This document shows, piece by piece, positions 1 to 7,434 of a DNA stretch of 11,708 nucleotides. Made by a program: the position numbers and the translations under genes. Numbering within the stretch: position 1 is the first letter of the stretch; every line of letters starts with the position of its first letter. The notes under the pieces are model-generated. The model did not search any database. It was not told the DNA's origin and was given only the letters and a program-made list of their open reading frames with translations. Origin of the DNA: Candidatus Aenigmatarchaeota archaeon (GTDB taxonomy: Archaea; Aenigmatarchaeota; Aenigmatarchaeia; CG10238-14; SCSR01); NCBI GenBank assembly GCA_030616125.1, contig JAUWXZ010000011.1, forward strand, positions 1-11,708. The letters run 5' to 3'.

Positions 1-71
1 AGATGGGGTGTATTTAGGAAAATAAGTCACTCTAAAAACATTTTTGCAAGGTATTTAACTTGTAGAAGTTC
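1..71. other. Window edge, probable tail of an upstream gene
   Basis: No gene can be identified here. One plus frame gives a seven-codon tail ending in TAA at 23-25, which could be the end of an upstream gene followed by a short intergenic spacer; another frame stays open to base 75. Neither tail is long enough to assign. Confidence 0.2.
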
Positions 72-84
72 TTAAAAATATAAA
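72..84 (+). promoter_or_regulatory. TATA box of the L18e operon
   Basis: The run TTAAAAATATAAA fits an archaeal TATA box. Its centre is about 30 bases before the L18e ATG at 111, so transcription would begin at or just before the start codon and give a leaderless or nearly leaderless mRNA. No Shine-Dalgarno-like sequence lies before the ATG. Confidence 0.55.
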
Positions 85-110
85 CCTAGATTATATTTTA
101 GCCGATATTT

Positions 111-476
111 ATGGTAAGACCTACAGGGCCAACAAACCCATATTTGAAAAAACTTATAGAGTATCTGGAGAAAAAATCTTTTGAGCTTAAAGCCCCGATT
201 TGGAAAACTGTAGCAGAAAAACTAGAGAAAGCGAGAAGAGAAAAAATAGAAGTAAATCTTTCAGATATAGAAAGAAACACAAAAGAAAATGAGATGATTA
301 TAGTTCCAGGAATTGTTTTAGCATCTGGAGGTTTAAGTAAAAAAATAACTGTTGCCGCTTGGCGTTTTTCAGCTCAAGCAAAAGAAAAAATAAATAAATC
401 CAAGAGCAAATGTCTAACAATTGAAGAACTGATTAAACAAAATCCAAAGGGGACAGGAATAAAAATTATAACGTGA
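111..476 (+). CDS. rpl18e: Large-subunit ribosomal protein L18e (eL18)
   Basis: This 121-residue protein matches archaeal/eukaryotic L18e in length and pattern. It opens with TGPTNPYLKKLIEYLEKKS, has the middle segment IVPGIVLASGGLSKKITVAA, and ends with NPKGTGIKII. It is a structural protein of the 50S subunit. It heads the conserved archaeal cluster L18e-L13-S9-RpoN-RpoK and has a TATA box shortly upstream. The L13 start follows the stop by four bases, so the two are surely co-transcribed. An ATG overlapping the stop (476-478) opens only a three-codon frame and is not used. Identification rests on family pattern recognition. Confidence 0.95.
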   Translation: MVRPTGPTNPYLKKLIEYLEKKSFELKAPIWKTVAEKLEKARREKIEVNLSDIERNTKENEMIIVPGIVLASGGLSKKITVAAWRFSAQAKEKINKSKSKCLTIEELIKQNPKGTGIKIIT

Positions 477-480
477 TGGA

Positions 481-900
481 ATGATATATGATGCAGAAAA
501 TCAAATCCTTGGAAGACTAGCCTCTGTAATAGCTAAACAACTTCTGAAAGGCGAAAAGATTTTTGTCGTAAATTCCGAAAAAGCTGTTCTAGCTGGAAGA
601 AAAAAATTTAAAGTTGAACTCTATTTGACAAGGAGAAGAAGAGGGGATCCTTTTCATGGTCCATTTTTTCCCAGAGAGCCAGACAAAATTTTTAGAAGAA
701 CCGTTCGTGGAATGTTGCCATGGCATAAACCAAAAGGAAGGAAAGCTTATAAAAATCTAAAGGTTTTTATCGGTCTGCCAGAAGAATTTAAAAATAAAAA
801 ACTTGAAAAAGTAAAAAATGCAAATGTTAGCAAAATAAAAACAAATTATATTACACTTGAAAAATTATCAATTGCTCTAGGAGCTAAGAAAAGATGGTAA
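481..900 (+). CDS. rpl13: Large-subunit ribosomal protein L13 (uL13)
   Basis: The 139-residue protein is a typical archaeal uL13, an early-assembling 23S-binding protein. Family marks are the N-terminal DAENQILGRLASVIAKQLL, the segment VVNSEKAVLAGRKK, the basic HGPFFPREPDKIFRRTVRGM stretch with MLPWHKPKGR (about residues 59-86), and NLKVFIGLP (about 93-101). Length is complete for the family. Its last codons overlap the S9 start by seven bases (894-900), the usual close coupling in this operon. Confidence 0.96.
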   Translation: MIYDAENQILGRLASVIAKQLLKGEKIFVVNSEKAVLAGRKKFKVELYLTRRRRGDPFHGPFFPREPDKIFRRTVRGMLPWHKPKGRKAYKNLKVFIGLPEEFKNKKLEKVKNANVSKIKTNYITLEKLSIALGAKKRW

Positions 901-1316
901 AAAAAGAAAAATTAAAAGTTATTTTCACAACAGGAAAGAGAAAGAAAGCAATAGCCAGAGCTAGAATAGTTCAAGGTAAGGGTAGAGTTCTAATTAATTC
1001 AAAACCTCTGGAAGTTTGGGGGAATGATATTCTAAGACTCTGGGTAAAAGAACCCCTGTTGCTCGCTGAAGATTTAGCTAAGCTTGTTGACATAAAAGTA
1101 AATGTAAAAAGTGGAGGAATTTCGGGACAAGGTGAGGCAGTAAGAATGGCTATTGCTAGAGGATTGGTAGATTTTTTCAAGAGCAAAGATCTAAGGAATA
1201 AATATTTAGAATACGATAGAAACTTATTAGTTTACGATCCAAGAAGAACTGAACCTCATAAGCCCTCTGCTAGCAAAAGGGGGCCAAGAAGACATAAACA
1301 AAGGAGTAAAAGATAA
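894..1316 (+). CDS. rps9: Small-subunit ribosomal protein S9 (uS9)
   Basis: The 140-residue protein is uS9. It begins with a basic lead into TTGKRKKAIARARIVQGKG, carries the segment SGGISGQGEAVRMAIARGL (about residues 73-91), and ends with the diagnostic basic tail KRGPRRHKQRSKR. In the ribosome the C-terminal arginine tail reaches the P-site tRNA in the 30S subunit. It overlaps the end of L13 by seven bases and is followed by RpoN after 11 bases, so it sits in the middle of one operon. No unusual features. Confidence 0.96.
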   Translation: MVKKEKLKVIFTTGKRKKAIARARIVQGKGRVLINSKPLEVWGNDILRLWVKEPLLLAEDLAKLVDIKVNVKSGGISGQGEAVRMAIARGLVDFFKSKDLRNKYLEYDRNLLVYDPRRTEPHKPSASKRGPRRHKQRSKR

Positions 1317-1327
1317 GTTGATTTAAT

Positions 1328-1522
1328 ATGATTATTCCGGTCAGATGTTTTACATGTGGAAAGGTTGTAGGGCATCTCTATCCAGAATTTAAGAGAAGGA
1401 TTGAAGCGGGGGAAGACGCTGAAAAAGTTTTGAACGAGTTAGGATTAAAAAGATATTGCTGTAGGCAGTTGTTCCTCGGGCATATTGATTTACTAAAAGA
1501 AATAAGCCAGTTCAAACCATAA
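1328..1522 (+). CDS. rpoN: DNA-directed RNA polymerase subunit N (Rpb10 homologue)
   Basis: The 64-residue protein has the complete RpoN zinc site: MIIPVRCFTCGK with Cys7 and Cys10, and the adjacent pair Cys44-Cys45 in KRYCCRQLFLGHIDLL. The atypical CX2C...CC zinc bundle is specific to archaeal RpoN and eukaryotic Rpb10, which sit on the D/L assembly platform of RNA polymerase. Length is normal. It lies 11 bases after S9, in the conserved position, so it is translated with the ribosomal proteins. Confidence 0.97.
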   Translation: MIIPVRCFTCGKVVGHLYPEFKRRIEAGEDAEKVLNELGLKRYCCRQLFLGHIDLLKEISQFKP

Positions 1523-1573
1523 GGTTTTAAACAAAAAAACTTCAATTGATTATATTAAAAGAGCATAAACTGT

Positions 1574-1861
1574 ATGCGTTTCCCTGCTCTTTGGGGTGAA
1601 AACTTGATTTGGCCAAAAGATAGATTAACAAGATTTGAAGTTACTAGGCTATTCGGTGCAAGAGCTTTACAAATTGCTCTGGGTGCTCCTGTTCTAATAA
1701 AAACTGAAGAAATAAATCCAAAAGAAATTGCTAAGTTAGAATTTAAGGAAATTCTAATTCCAATCACAATTAAGAGAAAATTGCCTAGTGGAGAAGAAAT
1801 GGTAATCGACATCAAAACTGCTATAAAAAACTGGCTAGCAGAGTATAAAGGAGAAATCTAG
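1574..1861 (+). CDS. rpoK: DNA-directed RNA polymerase subunit K (Rpb6/omega homologue)
   Basis: The core LTRFEVTRLFGARALQIALG followed by APVLI (about residues 18-42) and the strand ILIPITIKRKLPSGEE are the signature of RpoK, the subunit that latches the polymerase clamp and the largest subunit. At 95 residues it is longer than the shortest RpoK proteins: there are about 17 residues ahead of the core and a helical C-terminal extension. The start at 1574 is preceded by an AT-rich TATA-like run at 1550-1560, so it may also have its own nearly leaderless promoter. The gene follows RpoN as in many archaea. Confidence 0.93.
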   Translation: MRFPALWGENLIWPKDRLTRFEVTRLFGARALQIALGAPVLIKTEEINPKEIAKLEFKEILIPITIKRKLPSGEEMVIDIKTAIKNWLAEYKGEI

Positions 1862-1906
1862 ACCATAAGCAACTTAAAGTTTTCTGTTTAACAGTTAAAT
1901 GATACT

Positions 1907-2638
1907 ATGACAATTGGGTGGGAGATACTTTTTGAAGATTACCTAGCAGAAGCATATGGAGATGGAGCAATATCTAACTTTAAAGAGGTTAGAAAATCTT
2001 TTCCTCATGCTGAATTAATCTGCCCTGCCTGCAGAAGAGTTTATAGTTTAGACAACTGTCTAAGATGTGAGGCTCCACTAAACATAAAACATGAGAAGGC
2101 AGTTGTCAGAATAGTTTGTGCCAACTGTGATGTAAGCTACGATAGACCAACTAATAAGTGCAAAAATGATGGAAGTGAGTTAATTTATTTTTTAGTCGGT
2201 AATGAAATGACCCTTTTGAGACCCTATGGTTTGTTACTTTTTTCTGATGAAGACGCTTGGAGAACTACTGGCTTCTATAAGGAAGTCTGTGATATATCTA
2301 ATGTTTTACCTCCACTTCATTATCTAGCTGATGAAAAGAAATTCTTGGACAGAAGAGTACTAGATGCAACGACCTTAAAAAGTGGGCTTTACTTATGGAA
2401 GAAAACCAATCTAGGAACTGAGTTTGAGAAAGAACTTTTTGAAAGTGTTTTTAAGCCAGCCGGGCTTTTGAAACCAATCAAAGATTTTGTTCAAATAAAA
2501 ATTGAAAATGGATTGGAAAAAAATGCAGAATTGGTAAATGTAGATGTGTCCAGTCTATCCGTTTTTTTACCATCAGAAGGAAGAGGTGAAGTAAAAAAGA
2601 AAAAGGGAACTTTTATTATTCAGCACGTGAGAGGATAA
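1907..2638 (+). CDS. Double zinc-ribbon protein of unknown function
   Basis: I do not recognise this 243-residue protein. The N-terminal third holds two zinc-ribbon-like units: Cys39-X2-Cys42-X8-Cys51-X2-Cys54 is complete, and Cys71-X2-Cys74-X10-Cys85 is followed by Asp88 where a fourth Cys would be expected. The remaining 150 residues contain no known motif, signal peptide or membrane segment, and end in a basic run (EVKKKKG) before a short strand. It starts 45 bases after rpoK, with a weak TATA-like run at about 1871-1881, and its stop is one base before the next gene, a PD-(D/E)XK nuclease. In other archaea enolase and ribosomal protein S2 often follow at this place. The pairing suggests a nucleic-acid-binding partner of the nuclease; that is inference. 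Confidence 0.8.
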   Translation: MTIGWEILFEDYLAEAYGDGAISNFKEVRKSFPHAELICPACRRVYSLDNCLRCEAPLNIKHEKAVVRIVCANCDVSYDRPTNKCKNDGSELIYFLVGNEMTLLRPYGLLLFSDEDAWRTTGFYKEVCDISNVLPPLHYLADEKKFLDRRVLDATTLKSGLYLWKKTNLGTEFEKELFESVFKPAGLLKPIKDFVQIKIENGLEKNAELVNVDVSSLSVFLPSEGRGEVKKKKGTFIIQHVRG

Positions 2639-2639
2639 A

Positions 2640-3476
2640 ATGCCTAAATGGATATATTTAATAACCGCCTCTCAAATAAGAGATTTTGTTCAATGTCCAA
2701 AATGCTTTTTCGAGAAGAAAGCAAAAAAAGGTGGGCGGCCAAAAACAGAGGAAGATATCTTAAGAGGGGCCAATCGTAAGCTCTTAAACTTTTATAAAGA
2801 ATTGGAGTTTTCATATCTTTCTGACAAGGAAAAAAAAATGTCAGATTCTAGATTAGAAAAAATGCTAGAAAATTCCAGGAGTAGTATTATAACTAGTGTT
2901 TTTGATGAGTTAGGACCAGAGATTAGAAAGTATCACATTAATCATTCTTTAATCCAACAAAACTTTGCCGCAATATTAGATGAAATAATACCAAAAAGAG
3001 TGAGTACAATTAATGAAAAGAAAGATGCGGAGATTATACTTGAGGTAATGAATGGTGATAGATTAAATAGGCCTTTTGAGAATCGTAAAATAGGTATTTG
3101 CGCAAGGCCTGATCTGACAGTTATAGAAAGGTATGACGGAGATGTGCTAGCAATTCCTTACGAAGTAAAAACTTCTAATCCTCCTTTCAAATATCCGTGC
3201 ACCAGTCCGATTCGTTGTCAACTTGCCGCAGATAGGCTAGCTATAATTTCAATGAAGAAAAGAAAAAGTTCCATTTATAATCATATAGAATTTCCATATT
3301 ATGGAATGGTTTTTTATAGGGATGGTAATGAAAAAAAAGTTGATCTTTCGAGAAAAATGGATCACGAAATTATAAACATTGCCACTAGTATAAGAGAATT
3401 GTTTTCTATTCCTGAAGAAGCATGTCTTAGGTATACCGAACATTCAAGATGGTGCCAGTTTCGAAAATTTAACTAA
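2640..3476 (+). CDS. Cas4/RecB-like PD-(D/E)XK nuclease with possible iron-sulfur cysteines
   Basis: The 278-residue protein carries the RecB-type nuclease signature: Asp158 in ARPDL, Glu175 and Lys177 in YEVKTS, and Gln194 in QLAAD. The N-terminus ITASQIRDFVQCPKCFF (Cys19, Cys22) resembles the Cas4 and AddB lead-in, and Cys262 and Cys272 lie close to the C-terminus. In those families such split cysteines bind a 4Fe-4S cluster that pins the two ends together; whether these four do so is inference, and spacing differs from classical Cas4, which has one Cys in front and three behind. No cas genes or CRISPR repeats occur in the window. It begins one base after the zinc-ribbon gene, so the two are translationally coupled. 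Function could be DNA repair or defence; substrate unknown. Confidence 0.75.
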   Translation: MPKWIYLITASQIRDFVQCPKCFFEKKAKKGGRPKTEEDILRGANRKLLNFYKELEFSYLSDKEKKMSDSRLEKMLENSRSSIITSVFDELGPEIRKYHINHSLIQQNFAAILDEIIPKRVSTINEKKDAEIILEVMNGDRLNRPFENRKIGICARPDLTVIERYDGDVLAIPYEVKTSNPPFKYPCTSPIRCQLAADRLAIISMKKRKSSIYNHIEFPYYGMVFYRDGNEKKVDLSRKMDHEIINIATSIRELFSIPEEACLRYTEHSRWCQFRKFN

Positions 3477-3481
3477 AAAAA

Positions 3482-5176
3482 TTACATTTTTCCTGGGATC
3501 CTTATCCCTATTAAATTTAAAGAATTTTTTAAAACTTGTTCAGTGGCTGAAACTAGATTCAATCTAAAGTCTCTTACTCCTTCTTCAGCTCTTAAAACAG
3601 GGCAAGATTGATAAAAGTTGCTAAAAATCGTTGCAAGATTGTAAGTATAATAACAAATATAGTGGGGTCTTAAATCTTTTGCTGCTTGTTCGACAACCTC
3701 TGAAAATTTAAGTAATTGTTTTATTAATTCCTTTTCCTCTTCAGTCAGCTTTCCTACTTCAAATGTTTCTTTCCATTTTTTAGCTTTTTTCAAAATTCCC
3801 AGACAACGAGTATGAGCGTATTGTAAATAAGGACCAGTATTTCCTTCAAAGCTTAACATCTTTTTCCAGTCAAATGTTATTGTTTTATGAGGCTCGATTT
3901 TCGTTATTGCATATTTTAAAGCCCCAATTCCAATTTTTTCTGCAATTTTTCGTTTAGTTTGCTCAGGTAATTTGGGATTTCTTTTGTTTACTTCTTCGTA
4001 TGCTAGTTTCACTAATCTATCAATAACTTCATCGAGCATTATTGCTCTTCCCTCTCTAGAGGACATCTTTCCTTCTGGTAAATGAACCAGCTCAAAAGAA
4101 AAATGATGACAATTCTTTACCCAAGCATAACCAAGCAATTCTAAAAACTTAAACAATTGTTTAAACCATAAGTTTTGTTCGGTCGAAACTGCCCAAATCG
4201 CTCTGTTTAGCTTATATTTTTCAAATTTATGGACGGTCAAACCCAAGTCGCTAGTATAATATAGGCCAGTACCATCTGATCTTAATATCACCAAACTAGA
4301 TAATCCATATTTTTCTAAATCAGCGACTATTGCTCCTTCCGGAGATTTGAACGCTATTCCTTTTTTTACTGCTAACTCAACAATTTTTTTACCAGGATCT
4401 TTAAAATCATTCTCATAAAAATAAACATCAAAATTTATTCTAAGCTTTTTATAAGTTTCTTCAAAACCTTCCACACACCATCCAACAATTTGATTCCATG
4501 TTTTTACAATATTTTTGTCATGCTCTATCTCAAATTTTCTTAGAGTTTCTCTTGCTTTTTCTTCTAAGCTAGGATCTTTCTCAACTTCCTTATGGAATTT
4601 TACATAAAGCTTCCAAAGCCATAGGTCTGGTTTACCTTCAGGTTTTTTACCTTTTGCCCAAAGGAGATAAGCAGTAACCAATTTTGCAACTTGCAAGCCA
4701 GTATTATTCATGTAATTTGCTTTAATAATCTTGTAATCGCTTGAGCCAAAAATATTTGCTAATGCATCACCAAGGAATGTGCCTCTTGCATGGCCTATAT
4801 GCATTGGATGAACAGGGTTTGGTTGAGAATATTCTATCAAAACATTTTTCCCTCTTCCAATTTTACCTCTTCCGAAATTTTCTTTTTCAGCCAAAATTTC
4901 CTTTAAAACTTTTTCAGCGATTTTTTTCCAATCAAAGAAAAAATTTACATATCCTGCCCTGGCTTCTAGTTTTTTTACCAGAGAACCCTTCAGTATTTTA
5001 ATTTTTCTTGAAATCTCCCCTGCCATTTCTTGTGGTTTTCTTTTTTCTTTTTCTGCCAATTCAAAACAAGGAAAAGAAATATCGCCAAATTCAGGCTGTG
5101 GAGGTGTTTCAAGCTTGTCCTCTTCTATTTTTATTTCTGCTGTTTCAAGGAGTTTTACAATATTCTCTTTCAACAT
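3482..5176 (-). CDS. argS: Arginyl-tRNA synthetase
   Basis: The 564-residue class I synthetase charges tRNA-Arg. Visible marks: the HIGH motif at 126-129 in NPVHPMHIGHARGTFLGDAL, the ArgRS segment DGTGLYYTSDLG (301-312), a KMSKS-type loop KMSSREG (370-376), and the C-terminal helical anticodon-binding domain beginning near GPYLQYAHTR. The N-terminal tRNA-binding region (roughly residues 1-100) is present, so the protein is complete. It is convergent with the nuclease gene (five bases between stops) and divergent from the deoxyhypusine synthase gene. The minus-strand start at 5176 has an AT-rich TATA-like run at about 5192-5205, consistent with a leaderless mRNA. Confidence 0.96.
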   Translation of the reverse strand: MLKENIVKLLETAEIKIEEDKLETPPQPEFGDISFPCFELAEKEKRKPQEMAGEISRKIKILKGSLVKKLEARAGYVNFFFDWKKIAEKVLKEILAEKENFGRGKIGRGKNVLIEYSQPNPVHPMHIGHARGTFLGDALANIFGSSDYKIIKANYMNNTGLQVAKLVTAYLLWAKGKKPEGKPDLWLWKLYVKFHKEVEKDPSLEEKARETLRKFEIEHDKNIVKTWNQIVGWCVEGFEETYKKLRINFDVYFYENDFKDPGKKIVELAVKKGIAFKSPEGAIVADLEKYGLSSLVILRSDGTGLYYTSDLGLTVHKFEKYKLNRAIWAVSTEQNLWFKQLFKFLELLGYAWVKNCHHFSFELVHLPEGKMSSREGRAIMLDEVIDRLVKLAYEEVNKRNPKLPEQTKRKIAEKIGIGALKYAITKIEPHKTITFDWKKMLSFEGNTGPYLQYAHTRCLGILKKAKKWKETFEVGKLTEEEKELIKQLLKFSEVVEQAAKDLRPHYICYYTYNLATIFSNFYQSCPVLRAEEGVRDFRLNLVSATEQVLKNSLNLIGIRIPGKM

Positions 5177-5207
5177 ATAACCAACATTTGTTTTTAATTT
5201 ATCAAAT

Positions 5208-5220
5208 AATTTATATTATT
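5208..5220 (+). promoter_or_regulatory. TATA box of the deoxyhypusine synthase gene
   Basis: AATTTATATTATT is centred about 26 bases ahead of the ATG at 5239, so transcription would start at the initiator codon itself. This supports the downstream start for the synthase and a leaderless message. The 62-base gap also has to hold the divergent argS promoter. Confidence 0.5.
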
Positions 5221-5238
5221 AGATTGGTTGTTGTTCTT

Positions 5239-6159
5239 ATGAAAGTAGTAAAGGATTTTAAAGTCAATAAAACCACTTCTGTAAACAAATTGGTTAAACA
5301 AATGTTAGAAGGTGGGGGATTTACTGCAAAGAATCTTGCTTTAGGTGTAGATATCTTAGAAAAAATGATAAAAAATAAAAATTCCTTAAATTTTATATCT
5401 TTTCCTGCAGCAATTATTGCAACGGGTACTCGTGGGATAATAAAAGATTTTTTAAAGGAAAAATTTTTTGATATAGTGATTACCACATGTGGAACTTTGG
5501 ACCATGACCTAGCAAGAAGCTTTAAAAATTATTATCATGGGAGTTTTTTCGTTGATGATAAAGAATTGCACAAAAAGGGAATTTCCAGAATAGGGAATAT
5601 TTTTGTTCCGAATGAATCTTACGGTATTATAATCGAAGAGAAAATGAAAAAATTTCTGGAAGAAATATCTAAAGAAAAGAAAGAACTATCAACTTACGAA
5701 TTTGTTTGGGAAATTGGAAAAAGAATCAAAAATAAAGATTCAATACTATATTGGAGCTATAAAAATCAAATTCCAATAATAATTCCAGGAATAACAGATG
5801 GTGCGGTGGGATATCAGATATGGCAATTTTCTCAAGATCATGATTTAAGGATTAACATTTTAAAAGATGAGAAATTACTCAGTGATCTTGTTTGGAATGC
5901 AAAAAAATCAGGAGCTCTAATAATCGGTGGAGGGATTTCCAAGCATCATACTATTTGGTGGAATCAGTTCAAGAAAGGATTGGATTATGCTGTTTATATT
6001 TCCACTGACGTAGAATGGAGTGGTAGTTTATCAGGAGCTAGAACCAGAGAAGCAATTTCTTGGGGGAAAATAAAAACGAGTGCAAAACATATTCAAATAG
6101 AAGAAGATGCTACAATTGCCTTACCAATAATTGCTTCTGCTTTGAAAGAAAGATTTTAA
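5239..6159 (+). CDS. dys: Deoxyhypusine synthase
   Basis: The 306-residue enzyme uses spermidine and NAD to modify one lysine of translation factor aIF5A, the first step to hypusine. Visible marks: TTCGTLDHDLARS (82-94), IPIIIPGITDGAVGYQ (178-193), GGGISKHH (230-237) with Lys235 aligning to the catalytic lysine of the human enzyme, and STDVEWSGSLSGARTREAIS followed by WGK (255-277). The frame is open back to 5008, but those 77 extra codons overlap argS and encode hydrophobic low-complexity sequence; family length, the TATA box and the N-terminus MKVVKDFKV favour 5239. The stop overlaps that of the convergent dUTPase-like gene by four bases. Confidence 0.94.
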   Translation: MKVVKDFKVNKTTSVNKLVKQMLEGGGFTAKNLALGVDILEKMIKNKNSLNFISFPAAIIATGTRGIIKDFLKEKFFDIVITTCGTLDHDLARSFKNYYHGSFFVDDKELHKKGISRIGNIFVPNESYGIIIEEKMKKFLEEISKEKKELSTYEFVWEIGKRIKNKDSILYWSYKNQIPIIIPGITDGAVGYQIWQFSQDHDLRINILKDEKLLSDLVWNAKKSGALIIGGGISKHHTIWWNQFKKGLDYAVYISTDVEWSGSLSGARTREAISWGKIKTSAKHIQIEEDATIALPIIASALKERF

Positions 6160-6689
6160 ACTTGTTTTTCTTTTTCTTTTGTCGTGACTCTGCCGTTTTT
6201 CCATTGACCTCTGTATGGGACTGTTTTTCCTTCTATTTCCAAAAAAACTATGTTGGCTATTCTAGATCCAAGTTCTATCTTGAAATTTTTGTCACTCAAA
6301 TTTTTTAAACCGAAAACTAACTCTCCAAAATATCCAGGATCAGTTTTTGTACATAAGAACTGAACACCACATCTGTATAAAGTACTTCTTGGAAATGCAA
6401 ACATGGTAAGATTCTCTAGGACATTGACTTTTTCTAAAGTTTTAATCAGAACAAATTCATTTGGTTTCAAAATGTATTCTTTATCTTTTCCGTATTTTGC
6501 TAACAGTTCTACATCTGGAGTTTTTCTTTCATCTATTCCAAGAAACCCATTTTCTTTTAGCTTATAAATTTCCCCTATTCTTATATCAAAACCCGTACCT
6601 TCTGGGTTTTTCAATTCTCTTTCAGAAAGATTTTCCACTAATTTTTTCTTTTTAACCAATTCTAAAAGTTTATCGATACCTAAGATCAT
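6156..6689 (-). CDS. dUTPase-like protein of the dCTP deaminase family
   Basis: The 177-residue protein has the dCTP deaminase/dUTPase trimer fold: GTGFDIRIG (31-39), FPRSTLYRCG (99-108), DPGYFG (117-122), GSRIANIVF (141-149) and the tail segment YRGQWKNGR (159-167). The phosphate-binding PRS and the Asp of DPGY are kept. The glutamate that activates water for deamination in E. coli Dcd (Glu138) aligns with Gly127, so this is more likely a dUTP diphosphatase than a deaminase. It is the second gene after adk on the minus strand (16 bases apart). A TATAAA on the minus strand (6705-6710) may give it a separate leaderless message. The alternative reading, a dCTP deaminase with a shifted catalytic residue, cannot be excluded. 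Confidence 0.8.
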   Translation of the reverse strand: MILGIDKLLELVKKKKLVENLSERELKNPEGTGFDIRIGEIYKLKENGFLGIDERKTPDVELLAKYGKDKEYILKPNEFVLIKTLEKVNVLENLTMFAFPRSTLYRCGVQFLCTKTDPGYFGELVFGLKNLSDKNFKIELGSRIANIVFLEIEGKTVPYRGQWKNGRVTTKEKEKQV

Positions 6690-6705
6690 TTTTATTCCAA
6701 CTCGT

Positions 6706-7389
6706 TTATAATAACTTTAAATTTTTAAGTTCAGTTAAAATTCTTTTAGCTACAACAGCTGGCGCTTTGTCGGATATAATGTTCACAAATCTGACTTTGT
6801 CCTTATAAAAACCCGTAACTGGTTTGGATTGTTTCTCATAGATCTTGAGTCGCTCTTTAATAACTTCAGGATTATCATCTTCCCTTTGATAAAGTTCTCC
6901 ACCACACTTATCACATATTCCTTCTTTTTTTGGAAGAAGTGGAGGAAAAGCATACTCAACGCCATCTATTATTTTTCTTGTATCAGCTATGTTGTAAATA
7001 TTCCCACATTTTTTACATATTCTTCTGGCACACATTCTTTCAATCAGAATTTCTTCAGGAACTGCCACGTTTATTATGGTATCTATTTTTGTTATTTCTT
7101 CTAGAGCTTCAGCTTGAGCAATGTTTCTTGGGTAGCCATCTAAAATAACCCCGTTCTTGCAATCATCTTTTTTTAATCTTTTTTTTATTATTTCAATAAC
7201 AATCTCATCTGGAACTAAACTGCCTCTACCTAAAAGCTCAGAAACTTTTTTTCCAAGTTCTGTCTGTTCTTTAGCTATTTCTCTAAAAATATCACCAGTA
7301 GAAATTTTTGTGATCCCAAGTTTCGATGATATAATTGATGCATAGGTTCCTTTTCCTGAACCAGGTGGACCAAAAATTATTAGATTCAT
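6706..7389 (-). CDS. adk: Adenylate kinase, long zinc-LID form
   Basis: The 227-residue enzyme interconverts ATP, ADP and AMP. It has the P-loop GPPGSGKGT (7-15), the AMP-binding segment STGDIFREI (30-38), LDGYPRN (83-89) and a LID domain with a zinc ribbon, Cys115-X2-Cys118 and Cys149-X2-Cys152. This is the long bacterial-type form rather than the archaeal trimeric type; the stretch between the LID cysteine pairs (30 residues) is longer than usual. The frame is open 11 codons further upstream, but the Met directly before the first strand and P-loop (7389) is the family start. The dUTPase-like gene follows on the same strand. Confidence 0.95.
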   Translation of the reverse strand: MNLIIFGPPGSGKGTYASIISSKLGITKISTGDIFREIAKEQTELGKKVSELLGRGSLVPDEIVIEIIKKRLKKDDCKNGVILDGYPRNIAQAEALEEITKIDTIINVAVPEEILIERMCARRICKKCGNIYNIADTRKIIDGVEYAFPPLLPKKEGICDKCGGELYQREDDNPEVIKERLKIYEKQSKPVTGFYKDKVRFVNIISDKAPAVVAKRILTELKNLKLL

Positions 7390-7399
7390 TCTAGCACTC

Positions 7400-7410
7400 T
7401 TTAAATATTT
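7400..7410 (+). promoter_or_regulatory. TATA box ahead of tRNA-Met
   Basis: TTTAAATATTT lies about 30 bases upstream of the tRNA. Being nearly symmetrical, it could also be read on the other strand towards adk, although the spacing to the adk start (about 16 bases from centre) is short for that. Confidence 0.4.
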
Positions 7411-7434
7411 TGTTTGGAGCAATATTTATTATAG

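Noticed and set aside
2640..3476. The nuclease as a CRISPR Cas4.
   Set aside because: No cas1, cas2, CRISPR repeats or leader occur in the window, and the cysteine layout (two in front, two behind) differs from classical Cas4.
4741..5001. Plus-strand open frame of 86 codons within argS.
   Set aside because: It is a shadow of a full-length, clearly recognised synthetase gene on the minus strand.
5008..5238. In-frame N-terminal extension of deoxyhypusine synthase (77 codons).
   Set aside because: It overlaps argS on the other strand, encodes hydrophobic low-complexity sequence absent from the family, and ignores the TATA box placed for the ATG at 5239.
6060..6308. Plus-strand frame across the end of the deoxyhypusine synthase gene and the dUTPase-like gene.
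   Set aside because: It overlaps two recognised genes, is rich in Phe from poly-T stretches, and has no family features.
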